A stretch of 37,331 nt of DNA, taken from the IMG/VR virus record IMGVR_UViG_3300040810_000157, positions 1 to 37,331 of that record; one strand, written 5' to 3'. Within the stretch, counting starts at the first letter, position 1; each line of letters opens with the position of its first letter. This document shows positions 24,235-32,966 of this stretch, piece after piece. A model generated the notes under the pieces. It saw only the letters and a program-made list of their open reading frames with translations. It was not told the origin of the DNA and made no database searches. The DNA comes from a virus. A program made the translations under genes and the position numbers.

Positions 24235-27200
24235 ATGTTAATATTAAAACAAAATACGGCGGCATCAGTCCCCACCCCGGCTGCGGGAAAAGGTACAATC
24301 TTCTTAAGTGACTCAGATGTACTGTCAGTCAAAAAGAGTTCGGGATCGGTAGAATCGTTCCCTACAGTAGGCGGGTCGAATACGCAGGTATTCTTCAACG
24401 ATAACAATGCGATCGGCGGCAATGCAAACTTAACGTTTGATAAAGCCACTAGTATTCTTACTGTTACAGGTAACGTAGGCGCTACTAGAGTCTTAACAGA
24501 TAATTTATTATATGCAAACGGCGCACCCTATGACTTTCAACAACCCGCTGGCTCAAATACGCAAGTTATCTTTAATGATGAAGGAGACTTTGGTGCAGAC
24601 TCAACATTTACATTCGATAAAACTACTGATACCCTATCAGCAACTAATGTCGTTGCAACTGCATTAACAGGTGAAATACAAACTGCTTCTCAGACTAATA
24701 TCACAAGTGTTGGTACCCTAACAGCACTAGCAGTAACAGGTAATTCAGATGCCGGAAACCTTAACGCAACTAATACACTAAGCGGTACAGATTTAAGCAT
24801 TTCAGGAAACGGAGTCATTGGTGGAAATTTAACAGTTAACGGTGACTTAACATACGTCAACGTAAGTTCTTTCGATGTCGAAGATCCAATTATTACAATG
24901 GGAGGTGGCCCAAACGGAGCGGCTCCTACAGCAGATGACGGTAAAGATCGTGGTACAGCATTACAATATTATGACGGTAGTGCAGTTCTAGGATTTATGG
25001 GTTGGGATAACTCAGCCGGAGAATTTATCTTTGGCGCTGATGTTATCAACGCAGACGAAGTAATCTCAGTTAATACATATGGTAACGTTCATGGTAACGT
25101 ATTCATAGGTGATGCAGGTGGTTTATCAAATGTAATCGCCGCAAATATCTCAGGCACAGTAGCAAACGCAACACATGCATCAACAGCAAATACAGTAGTT
25201 GATGCGGCACAACCAAACATTACAAGTGTTGGTACATTATCAAGTGTCGTTGCAGGAGAAGGATCAGCATCAGATTTTGGAAACGCAACAGCAATATTCG
25301 GTGCAGACAACACAGGATCATCATTAGGTGATAACATCGGTGTTGTTGGTGAAGCCGCGGCAAACTCAACAGCAGGCATCAATGGTATCGGTGTATACGG
25401 ATACGGCGCAACAAATGGATCAGACAAAGGTACTGGTGTTTATGGACAAGGTGTCATAGGAGATACTAATGATACTGGAGCGGCAGTAGGTGTACGAGGT
25501 ACAACAGCCGGAGTACATGCTAGTGGTATGAACGTAGGTTTATACGGTCTTGCTTCTGGTTCTAGTGTTTCTAACTATTCTTTGTATCTTGTACAAGGTA
25601 GTATCGGAACTATAGAAAACCCAATTACATGGGAAGTTGCAGATAACGAAGCAGGTGCATTAAGATGGAGTTCAGCAGGTAAAGCAAACATCTTTATGAT
25701 CGAATCTACTGACAATGCTGAGGGTATTTCAACAACAGGTTACTTAAACGTAACAGGTAATATTACTGCAACAGCAGGTATTAAAACAGACAACTATTAT
25801 TATGCAAACGGAGCACCAGTTGACTTTCAACAGCCAGCAGGTTCAAATACAGAAGTTATCTTTAACGATGACGGGGACTTCGGAGCAGATTCAACATTTA
25901 CATTTGATAAAGACACTAACGTCTTATCAGCAACAACTGTAACAGCAACTACATTAAATGGTACTTTAGGTACTGCATCACAAACTAACATTACTTCAGT
26001 AGGAACATTAGGTTCATTATCTGTAACAGGTAATGTTGATGCAGGTAACGTTAATGGTACAGGCGGTGTATTCACATACGTATCAGGAGACGGTGCTAAC
26101 TTAACATCAATTGCTGGTGCTAATGTAACAGGAGAAGTATCAAATGCCGCAACAGCAAACGCAGTTGCAGGTGGAAACGTATCAGGTGCAGTCGCATTAG
26201 CAACAAGTGCAACATCAGCAAATGCAGTAGCAGGCGCTAATGTAACAGGAGAAGTTGACTTTGCCGCAACTGCAAACGCAGTAGCAGGTGCAAATGTAAG
26301 CGGAACAGTAGCATTAGCAACATTAGCCACAGATGCTACAAGTGCTAACGCAGTAGCAGGTGCTAACGTATCTGGTGAAGTAGCATTTGCCGCAACAGCA
26401 AATGCTGTAGCAGGTGGAAACGTTTCTGGTACAGTTGCTCTTGCTTCAGTAGCAGGAACAGTATCAGGAGCCGCACAAGCAAACATTACATCATTAGGTA
26501 CATTAACTGGTTTAGGTGTCAACGGTACAATTACTGCTTCAGCAATCACAGCAAACACAGGAGTGTTTACAGGTGATGCAGGTGGTTTATCAAACGTAGT
26601 CGGCGCTAATGTAACAGGTACAGTATCAAGTGCTACAACAGCAGGTACTGTAACAACAGCCGCACAACCTAACATTACTTCAGTAGGAACTTTAAGTTCT
26701 GTAACAACTTCTGGTAATGTTGATACAACAGCAAACGTTGTAACTGATGATATTATTGGTAAAACAGGTGGAGTAACAATTACAGCAATTGGAACTAATC
26801 AACCTATCTCATTAGTAACAACAGGTGCTGGATCAGTTGACGTAAACTCAGCAAGAATTACAGAGGTAGGAACACCAACAGCCGCAACAGATGCCGCAAC
26901 AAAAGCATATGTTGACAGTGTTGCAGAAGGTTTACATGTACATAAGTCTTGTGATGTTGCAACTACAGGAACACTAACATCTATTACTGGTGGTACAATC
27001 ACTTATGATAACGGAACAGCAGGAGTTGGCGCAACATTAACAACATCTTCTGGAAACTTTGACACAATCGATGGTCAATCATTCTCAAATGGAGAAAGAA
27101 TTCTTGTTAAAGATGAATCAACAGCCGCAAACAATGGTATTTACGTTAAAACATCGTCTACTGTTCTAACAAGAGCAGACGATTTTGACACACCAACTGA

Positions 27201-28671
27201 AATGGCAGGTGGAGATTTCACATTCGTATCAACAGGTACACAATACAATGATACAGGTTGGGTAATGACTGATGCAGTAGCAACAGTTGGTACTGATCCA
27301 GTGGTTTTTGTACAGTTCTCTGGTGCTGGTACATTTACAGCCGGCGCAGGTCTTACACTAACTGGCTCAGAGTTCTCAATAACTGACACAGCAGTATCAG
27401 CCGCATCATATGGTAACGGTACTCATAATGCAACATTCACAGTTAACTCAAGAGGTCAATTAACAGCGGCGGCTAACGTTGAAATTACTGCAGGAGCAGG
27501 TTTATTGACTGGTACAGTTCTTAATTCAAGTGTTGTAGATTCATCACTAACATCAGTTGGCACAATTGATACAGGTGTATGGCAAGGTACAGCAATTGGA
27601 GCGGCGTATGTTTCAACTCTTAACCAAAACACAACAGGTTATGCCGCAACTGTTTCAAGTGCCGCACAACCTAACATTACTTCTGTTGGTACACTATCCG
27701 GACTAACAGTTACTAACCCGATAGCAGGATCAGTCACTGGTTCAGCAGGTTCAGTAGCAGGTGCTGATGTATCTGGTGAAGTAGCATTTGCCGCAACTGC
27801 TAACGCAGTAGCAGGTGCTAATGTATCAGGTACTGTAGCAAGTGCAACATCAGCAGGCTCTGCAACTACAGCAGGTTCTGCAACGACAGCAGGAAGTGTA
27901 GATAACTCTGTTACATTTAATAACAGTGGTTCAGGAGCAGCCTCAGGAACAACTTATAATGGTGGCACAGCAAGAACTATCTCTTATAACACAGTTGGAG
28001 CACCTAGCACAACTGGTACAAACGCATCAGGTACTTGGGGTATTAATGTTTCAGGTTCAGCAGGAAGTGCAGGATCAGCAACAACTGCTGGTACTGTAAC
28101 AACAGCGGCTCAACCAAACATCACTTCAGTCGGTACTTTAAGTTCATTAACTGCATCTGGTCAGATTCAGGGCGGATCTTTAAGATCAACTACATTGACA
28201 ACAGGTAGTAACTCAACATCGGGTTCAGTCACAGGTGATTGGACTTTGACTGCAGGTTCTACATGGAATGCAACATATGCTGACTTGGCGGAGAAATACA
28301 CAGCAGACTCAGACTATGAGCCTGGTACAGTCGTAGTATTCGGAGGAGATGCAGAACTATCAGTAACAGGACAACATGCAACACATACTGTTGCAGGTAT
28401 TGTAACAACTAATCCTGCTCAAGTCTATAATGCAGAATGTACTGCAGGCGAGGGTGAATTTGTTGTAGAACTAGCACTGATCGGTCGTGTACCATGTAAA
28501 GTAATCGGCCCAATTGAAAAAGGTGATCTAATTGTTACTTCTGATCAAGCAGGATTTGGATGTAAGGGTGATCCTGATAACATCAAGCCTGGTACTGTAA
28601 TTGGTAAAGCAATCACAGCCTTCAACGATGGCCTAGATGGTGTAGTTGAAGTACTAGTAGGTAAAAACTAA
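24235..28671 (+). CDS. Large modular tail fibre protein with C-terminal G2-peptidase-like domain
   Basis: At 1478 residues this is the largest protein in the window. Order: an N-terminus unlike its neighbours (MLILKQNTAASVPTPAAGKG); two related blocks starting FQQPAGSNTxVIFND (about 100-180 and 530-610); a Gly-rich IGVYGYG/GVYGQG segment (about 345-445); tandem AVAGANVSGEVAFAATAN units (about 620-745); the ATKAYVD...ADDFDTPTEMAGGDF module (about 881-1047); several NITSVGTL units; and a unique C-terminal domain (about 1346-1478) with DLAEKYTADSDYEPGTVVVF and VAGIVTTNPAQVYN. That end resembles the G2-type autoproteolytic or intramolecular chaperone domains of phage fibres, which aid trimer folding. 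Likely a long fibre; the enzymatic role is unproven. Confidence 0.72.
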   Translation: MLILKQNTAASVPTPAAGKGTIFLSDSDVLSVKKSSGSVESFPTVGGSNTQVFFNDNNAIGGNANLTFDKATSILTVTGNVGATRVLTDNLLYANGAPYDFQQPAGSNTQVIFNDEGDFGADSTFTFDKTTDTLSATNVVATALTGEIQTASQTNITSVGTLTALAVTGNSDAGNLNATNTLSGTDLSISGNGVIGGNLTVNGDLTYVNVSSFDVEDPIITMGGGPNGAAPTADDGKDRGTALQYYDGSAVLGFMGWDNSAGEFIFGADVINADEVISVNTYGNVHGNVFIGDAGGLSNVIAANISGTVANATHASTANTVVDAAQPNITSVGTLSSVVAGEGSASDFGNATAIFGADNTGSSLGDNIGVVGEAAANSTAGINGIGVYGYGATNGSDKGTGVYGQGVIGDTNDTGAAVGVRGTTAGVHASGMNVGLYGLASGSSVSNYSLYLVQGSIGTIENPITWEVADNEAGALRWSSAGKANIFMIESTDNAEGISTTGYLNVTGNITATAGIKTDNYYYANGAPVDFQQPAGSNTEVIFNDDGDFGADSTFTFDKDTNVLSATTVTATTLNGTLGTASQTNITSVGTLGSLSVTGNVDAGNVNGTGGVFTYVSGDGANLTSIAGANVTGEVSNAATANAVAGGNVSGAVALATSATSANAVAGANVTGEVDFAATANAVAGANVSGTVALATLATDATSANAVAGANVSGEVAFAATANAVAGGNVSGTVALASVAGTVSGAAQANITSLGTLTGLGVNGTITASAITANTGVFTGDAGGLSNVVGANVTGTVSSATTAGTVTTAAQPNITSVGTLSSVTTSGNVDTTANVVTDDIIGKTGGVTITAIGTNQPISLVTTGAGSVDVNSARITEVGTPTAATDAATKAYVDSVAEGLHVHKSCDVATTGTLTSITGGTITYDNGTAGVGATLTTSSGNFDTIDGQSFSNGERILVKDESTAANNGIYVKTSSTVLTRADDFDTPTEMAGGDFTFVSTGTQYNDTGWVMTDAVATVGTDPVVFVQFSGAGTFTAGAGLTLTGSEFSITDTAVSAASYGNGTHNATFTVNSRGQLTAAANVEITAGAGLLTGTVLNSSVVDSSLTSVGTIDTGVWQGTAIGAAYVSTLNQNTTGYAATVSSAAQPNITSVGTLSGLTVTNPIAGSVTGSAGSVAGADVSGEVAFAATANAVAGANVSGTVASATSAGSATTAGSATTAGSVDNSVTFNNSGSGAASGTTYNGGTARTISYNTVGAPSTTGTNASGTWGINVSGSAGSAGSATTAGTVTTAAQPNITSVGTLSSLTASGQIQGGSLRSTTLTTGSNSTSGSVTGDWTLTAGSTWNATYADLAEKYTADSDYEPGTVVVFGGDAELSVTGQHATHTVAGIVTTNPAQVYNAECTAGEGEFVVELALIGRVPCKVIGPIEKGDLIVTSDQAGFGCKGDPDNIKPGTVIGKAITAFNDGLDGVVEVLVGKN
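26100..26470 (+). repeat. Tandem AVAGANVSGEV peptide repeats
   Basis: Within the large fibre gene the unit A(V)AGxNV(S/T)Gx(V)(A/D)(F/L)A(A/T)xAN is repeated about seven times with alternating EV-type and TV-type versions. At the DNA level the copies differ at synonymous positions, so the array is old or selected for peptide rather than DNA identity. Confidence 0.85.
27167..27209 (+). repeat. 43-bp identical segment, copy B
   Basis: Identical to 21277-21319; see that entry. It lies in the duplicated ATK(Q/A)YVD module of the large fibre gene. Confidence 0.9.
28097..28161 (+). repeat. 65-bp identical segment, copy B
   Basis: Identical to 21721-21785; it immediately precedes the unique C-terminal domain of the large fibre protein, a place where a recombination junction would swap C-terminal ends. 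Confidence 0.92.
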
Positions 28672-28690
28672 TTCTAACTACCTTAGAATC

Positions 28691-28745
28691 GTTAAGTTTA
28701 ACTTAACAGGCAAAGAGAGTCGAAAGACTCTCTTTCCATATATGG
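28691..28745 (+). terminator. Terminator region with three tandem hairpins
   Basis: Three inverted repeats follow the fibre operon: GTTAAG/CTTAAC (28691-28707), AAAGAGAGTC/GACTCTCTTT with a GAAA tetraloop (28712-28735, perfect 10 bp) and the palindrome CCATATATGG (28736-28745). The middle one is the likely terminator, though its U-run is short. Confidence 0.7.
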
Positions 28746-28782
28746 AATTTGTCCGACAATCTGATTTAAGATAAGTAGATAT

Positions 28783-29220
28783 ATGAATACTTTTATGATG
28801 AGTTTTGACACCAGAATGGCAGAATGGTACATGTTAAGACAACGTATCACTGACTTATCATTAGAAGAACAATGTATTGAAATAGATAAATTTTGGCAAC
28901 AATGTCCACTTAATAACTACTATCTACATCCACATGATATAAAAGATTGGCCCAATCCATGGCAACTTTTACAAGATAATCATTATTGCTTTTATGCACG
29001 TGCATTGGGAATCATTTATACTTTGGCAATATTGGGTATAAAAGAGGTTGACTTAGTTTCAGCAATAGATTATACTAACACTGAAGTAGTACTAGTCTTG
29101 GTAGACAACGCAAAATATGTGCTGAATTACTGGCCTGACTCTGTAGTAAATACAGTGCTGTCAGAGTTCACAAACATCAAACATATTGATACTCAAGTAT
29201 TATATAACAAAATTAATTAG
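28783..29220 (+). CDS. Conserved-looking small protein of unknown function upstream of nrdA
   Basis: A 145-residue protein with WPNPWQLL, then YCFYARALGIIYTLAIL and VLVLVDNAKYVLNYWP. A cysteine at the start of a helix followed by a later strand ending in N-Y recalls the layout of transglutaminase-like or papain-like folds, but the catalytic His is not evident and I make no assignment. It ends seven bases before nrdA and is probably in the same transcript. The 111-base spacer upstream contains the terminator hairpins and no clear promoter. Confidence 0.7.
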   Translation: MNTFMMSFDTRMAEWYMLRQRITDLSLEEQCIEIDKFWQQCPLNNYYLHPHDIKDWPNPWQLLQDNHYCFYARALGIIYTLAILGIKEVDLVSAIDYTNTEVVLVLVDNAKYVLNYWPDSVVNTVLSEFTNIKHIDTQVLYNKIN

Positions 29221-29227
29221 GTAAAGA

Positions 29228-31558
29228 ATGAATATTAAAGTCACTAAAAGATCAGGAAAGGTAGTAGAATTACAATTAGAGAAGTGGCAAGCACAAGTTG
29301 CAAAAGTATGTGAAGGTGTATCTGACGTTTCACAATCAATGATTGAAATTACATCACAGCCTCATTTTTTCGACGGTATCACTACTAGAGAAATTGATGA
29401 ACTTACCCTACGTGCTATAGTTGATTTGATCGATGAAGAACAATCACCTGAAACAGGTCATACTAACTATCAATTTGTAGCAGGAAAACAACGTTTATCT
29501 ATGTTACGTAAAGATGTGTATGGAGATTATCAACCACCGCATTTATACGAAATTGTTAAAAAGAATGTAAAAGCAGGTTTATATAGTACAGATTTACTTG
29601 AATGGTATAGTGAAGATGATTGGAATAAAATGGAAAAGATCATCAACCACGAAAAAGATGAAACCTTATCTTATGCCGCTATCGAACAAATGATAGGCAA
29701 ATATCTTGTTAGAAATAGATCGACAGGACAGATATACGAAACTCCGCAAGTTAGATATATGATTGCGGCCGCAACAGTATTTCATAAAGAAGAACCGTTA
29801 TCTGCGAGAATGAGATATATTAAAGAATATTATAATTGTGCAAGTGACGGTTTATTTACATTAGCAACTCCGGTATTGGCTGGGCTAGGAACACCCACTA
29901 AACAATTTAGTTCTTGTGTATTAATTAAAAGTGATGATGACTTAGATAGTATTTTTGCATCAGGCGAAATGATGGCAAAGTATGCTAGTAAACGTGCTGG
30001 TATAGGTCTTGAAATAGGGCGTTTAAGACCCCTAGGAGCGCCTATAAGAGGCGGAGAGATCATGCATACGGGAATGATACCCTTCTTAAAGAAGTGGTTC
30101 GGAGACTTACGTTCATGTTCACAGGGCGGTATTCGTAATGCGAGTGCGACAGTCTTTTATCCTATCTGGCATCATCAATTTGATGATTTGGTTGTACTAA
30201 AAAACAATCAAGGTACAGACGAAACAAGAGTAAGACATATGGACTATGGTGTATGTCTAAATGCATTCTTTTGGAAACGTTTTAAAAACAAAGAAAATAT
30301 TACATTCTTTGATCCAAATGAAGTGCCTGATTTATACGAAGCATTTTATTCAGATACTGCTAAATTTGAGGAACTGTATCTCAAATATGAAAGGTCCCGT
30401 AGCCTGCGTAAGAAAGTAATGTCAGCAGAAGAAGTATTTAAATCTGGTATCTTAAAAGAAAGAACAGATACAGGAAGAATATATTTAGTTTACGTTGACA
30501 ATGTATCTAATCAAGGTCCATTTGATACTACAGAACATCCTATCTATCAAAGCAATCTATGTTGTGAAATACTATTGCCTACAAAGCCTTTTAAACGTTT
30601 AGATGATGATAAGGGACGTATTGCATTGTGTACCCTGGGATCGTTGAACTGGGGAGCATTCAGACACCCTGAGGACATGCGTAGAGCATGTCGTATACTT
30701 CAAAGAAGTCTTTGCAATATCTTAGATTACCAAGATTTCTTATCGATTCAAAGTAAACTAAGCAACGATGAAATACAACCACTGGGTATTGGTGTTACTA
30801 ATTTAGCATATTGGCATGCAAAACGTGATTATCAATATGGTGACAAAGATGCATTACAAGATGTTAAGTCTTGGATAGAACATCAAGCATACTATTTGAC
30901 TGAAGCAACTGTTGAATTAGCAAAAGAAAGAGGCAAGTGTTTAGATAGTGATAAAACATGGTATGGCAAGGGCATGTTTCCTTGGGAACGTAGAGCAAAG
31001 GGCGTTAATAAATTAGCAAACTTTAAACCAGAGTGCGATTGGGAATCATTAAGAAAAGAAATGAAAGAGCATGGTGTTAGAAATGCAACTTTAATGGCAA
31101 TCGCTCCAGTAGAATCATCTAGTGTAGTAATCAATTCAACGAACGGCATTGAAATGCCAATGAGTTTAATCTCTGTTAAAGAAAGTAAAGCAGGATCATT
31201 AACACAAGTCGTACCAGACTATCATATCAAACGTGTAAGAAACTCTTATCAGTTGATGTGGGAACAACAAGACTGTGATGCATATCTAAAGACTGCGGCA
31301 GTACTAGCGGCCTATGTAGACCAAAGTATATCAACAAATACATTTTACAATCCAGCACATTTTAAAGATCAGAAAGTGCCTACAACATTGATTGCAAAAA
31401 ATTTAATGCAGGCACATCAATGGGGACTTAAGACTTTTTATTATTCTTTAATAAATAAAGCAGGAGTTAAAAGACAAGACGATCAACTAGTAGAAATAGC
31501 AAAACAATACATTGACGAACCGGCATTTGATGATGACTGCGAAGCATGTAAATTATAG
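29228..31558 (+). CDS. nrdA: Ribonucleotide reductase class Ia, large subunit
   Basis: The 776-residue protein has an N-terminal ATP-cone (MNIKVTKRSGKVVELQLEKW) for allosteric control and the catalytic barrel with the redox cysteines C230 (SSCVLI) and C468 (ALCTLGSLN), the thiyl radical cysteine C445 with N443 and E447 (SNLCCEI), and the C-terminal shuttle pair C771-x2-C774 (CEACKL). It reduces ribonucleoside diphosphates to deoxy forms with NrdB, supplying DNA precursors for phage replication. No intein or intron is visible. The residue after the radical cysteine is another cysteine, where E. coli has Leu. It lies nine bases before nrdB. Confidence 0.97.
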   Translation: MNIKVTKRSGKVVELQLEKWQAQVAKVCEGVSDVSQSMIEITSQPHFFDGITTREIDELTLRAIVDLIDEEQSPETGHTNYQFVAGKQRLSMLRKDVYGDYQPPHLYEIVKKNVKAGLYSTDLLEWYSEDDWNKMEKIINHEKDETLSYAAIEQMIGKYLVRNRSTGQIYETPQVRYMIAAATVFHKEEPLSARMRYIKEYYNCASDGLFTLATPVLAGLGTPTKQFSSCVLIKSDDDLDSIFASGEMMAKYASKRAGIGLEIGRLRPLGAPIRGGEIMHTGMIPFLKKWFGDLRSCSQGGIRNASATVFYPIWHHQFDDLVVLKNNQGTDETRVRHMDYGVCLNAFFWKRFKNKENITFFDPNEVPDLYEAFYSDTAKFEELYLKYERSRSLRKKVMSAEEVFKSGILKERTDTGRIYLVYVDNVSNQGPFDTTEHPIYQSNLCCEILLPTKPFKRLDDDKGRIALCTLGSLNWGAFRHPEDMRRACRILQRSLCNILDYQDFLSIQSKLSNDEIQPLGIGVTNLAYWHAKRDYQYGDKDALQDVKSWIEHQAYYLTEATVELAKERGKCLDSDKTWYGKGMFPWERRAKGVNKLANFKPECDWESLRKEMKEHGVRNATLMAIAPVESSSVVINSTNGIEMPMSLISVKESKAGSLTQVVPDYHIKRVRNSYQLMWEQQDCDAYLKTAAVLAAYVDQSISTNTFYNPAHFKDQKVPTTLIAKNLMQAHQWGLKTFYYSLINKAGVKRQDDQLVEIAKQYIDEPAFDDDCEACKL

Positions 31559-31567
31559 GAATTAATT

Positions 31568-32668
31568 ATGAGTAAAGAACAGTACGATTTATCAAAGAAA
31601 ACTAATTATTTGGAAAGCACAATGTTTTTAGACCCTTCGGGTCCGGTAACTATTCAAAGATTTGAAGAAGTAAAATATGACAAAATAGCAAACTTTGAAG
31701 AAACTGCAAGAGGTTTCTTTTGGATACCAGAAGAAATTAGTTTGACAAAGGATGCATCTGATTTTAAAGATGCTAGTGATGCTGTTAAACATATTTTTAC
31801 TGCAAATCTTTTAAGACAAACTGCATTAGATAGTTTGCAGGGCAGAGGGCCTGCACAAGTTTTTACTCCTGTAGTAAGTTTACCTGAAGTAGAAGCATTA
31901 TGTTATAACTGGTCTTTCTTTGAAACTAACATTCATTCACGTTCTTACAGTCATATTATTAGAAACATCTACAACGTGCCTAAGGATATTTTTAATACTA
32001 TCCACGATACACAAGAAATTGCAGATATGGCATCTAGTGTAGGTGAGTACTATGAAGCATTGCATCAAATTAATTGTAAAAAAGAAATGGGTCATAAGAT
32101 TAACGAACATGAACACATTAAAGCAATTTGGATGGCACTACATGCAAGTTATGCCTTAGAAGCATTACGATTTATGGTTTCGTTTGCTACATCGTTAGCA
32201 ATGGTAGAAAATAGAATCTTTATTGGTAACGGCAATATCATTTCATTGATTTTACAAGATGAATTATTACACAAAGGTTGGACAGGTTGGATTATCAATC
32301 AAGTAGTAAAAGAAGACAAACGATTCTTAAAAGCACAAAAAGAATGTGAACAAGAAGTATATAATATGTATATGGACGTGATCAGAGAAGAAAAAGAATG
32401 GGCTGATTACTTGTTTCAGAAGGGCCCTGTAATCGGTTTGAACGCAAATATTCTTAAAGAATTTGTAGACTATACAGCACTAGAATCACTTAAAGCAATA
32501 GGTATAAAATACAACGAACCTGCTCCAAAAGCAAGTCCTATTCCTTGGTTTAACAAACATAGTGATACTAGCAAAAAGCAAACAGCATTACAAGAAAATG
32601 AGTCAACTAATTATGTAATCGGTGTCATGTCAGAATCACTTGATTACGAAGCCTTACCCGAGTTGTAA
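31568..32668 (+). CDS. nrdB: Ribonucleotide reductase class Ia, small (radical) subunit
   Basis: A 366-residue NrdB with the radical tyrosine Y127 (HSRSY) and metal ligands D88 (LDSLQGR), E119, H123, E198 (ALEALRF), E232 and H235 (DELLH). It makes the tyrosyl radical that starts catalysis in NrdA; the C-terminal tail with TNYVIGVM should carry the radical-transfer tyrosine. The spacing from D88 to E119 equals that in E. coli (31), but E119 and H123 are separated by three residues instead of two, so helix B carries a one-residue insertion. The DNA reads cleanly through this codon. Confidence 0.96.
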   Translation: MSKEQYDLSKKTNYLESTMFLDPSGPVTIQRFEEVKYDKIANFEETARGFFWIPEEISLTKDASDFKDASDAVKHIFTANLLRQTALDSLQGRGPAQVFTPVVSLPEVEALCYNWSFFETNIHSRSYSHIIRNIYNVPKDIFNTIHDTQEIADMASSVGEYYEALHQINCKKEMGHKINEHEHIKAIWMALHASYALEALRFMVSFATSLAMVENRIFIGNGNIISLILQDELLHKGWTGWIINQVVKEDKRFLKAQKECEQEVYNMYMDVIREEKEWADYLFQKGPVIGLNANILKEFVDYTALESLKAIGIKYNEPAPKASPIPWFNKHSDTSKKQTALQENESTNYVIGVMSESLDYEALPEL

Positions 32669-32741
32669 GCGCCAAAAAATATTATTTGACTGTAATACTG
32701 CATTAAATAAACTTATAACATTTAACTATCTAGGAGAAAGA

Positions 32742-32966
32742 ATGAAAGCCATTGTATGGAGCAAAGATAATTGCACCTTTTGTGATCAAGCAAAAAAATT
32801 GTTAGAATCTAAAGGTGTTGAGTTTGAAGAAAGAAAAATCGGACACGGGTACACATTAGAAGACTTATTAGCAGTAGTCCCTAATGCACGTACTGCCCCA
32901 CAAATCTTTTTAGATGAAGATTATGTTGGTGGATTTACTGAATTAAAACAAAAATTGGAGTCATAA
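32742..32966 (+). CDS. grx: Glutaredoxin
   Basis: A 74-residue glutaredoxin with the active site C11-T-F-C14 and the TAPQIFLD segment with the conserved cis-proline, followed by VGGFTEL. It can reduce NrdA's C-terminal disulfide, which fits its place behind nrdAB. The frame is open further upstream to 32622, overlapping nrdB, but the ATG at 32742 has an AGGAGAAAG ribosome site and gives the normal glutaredoxin N-terminus. The ATG of the next gene overlaps its stop (TAATG). Confidence 0.93.
   Translation: MKAIVWSKDNCTFCDQAKKLLESKGVEFEERKIGHGYTLEDLLAVVPNARTAPQIFLDEDYVGGFTELKQKLES

Noticed and set aside
26100-26470. CRISPR-like array
   Set aside because: The repeats are in frame, encode protein units, vary at synonymous sites and have no unique spacers of constant length.
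25827-26675. 282-codon minus-strand frame and similar long antisense frames in the fibre array (20390, 21734, 23464, 25089)
   Set aside because: They mirror the Ala/Val/Thr/Gly repeats of the fibre genes; the products are Pro/Val/Thr-rich copies of the repeat and have no ribosome sites.
32622-32741. Upstream start for glutaredoxin
   Set aside because: The added 40 residues overlap the nrdB end and are unlike glutaredoxin; the ATG at 32742 follows AGGAGA.
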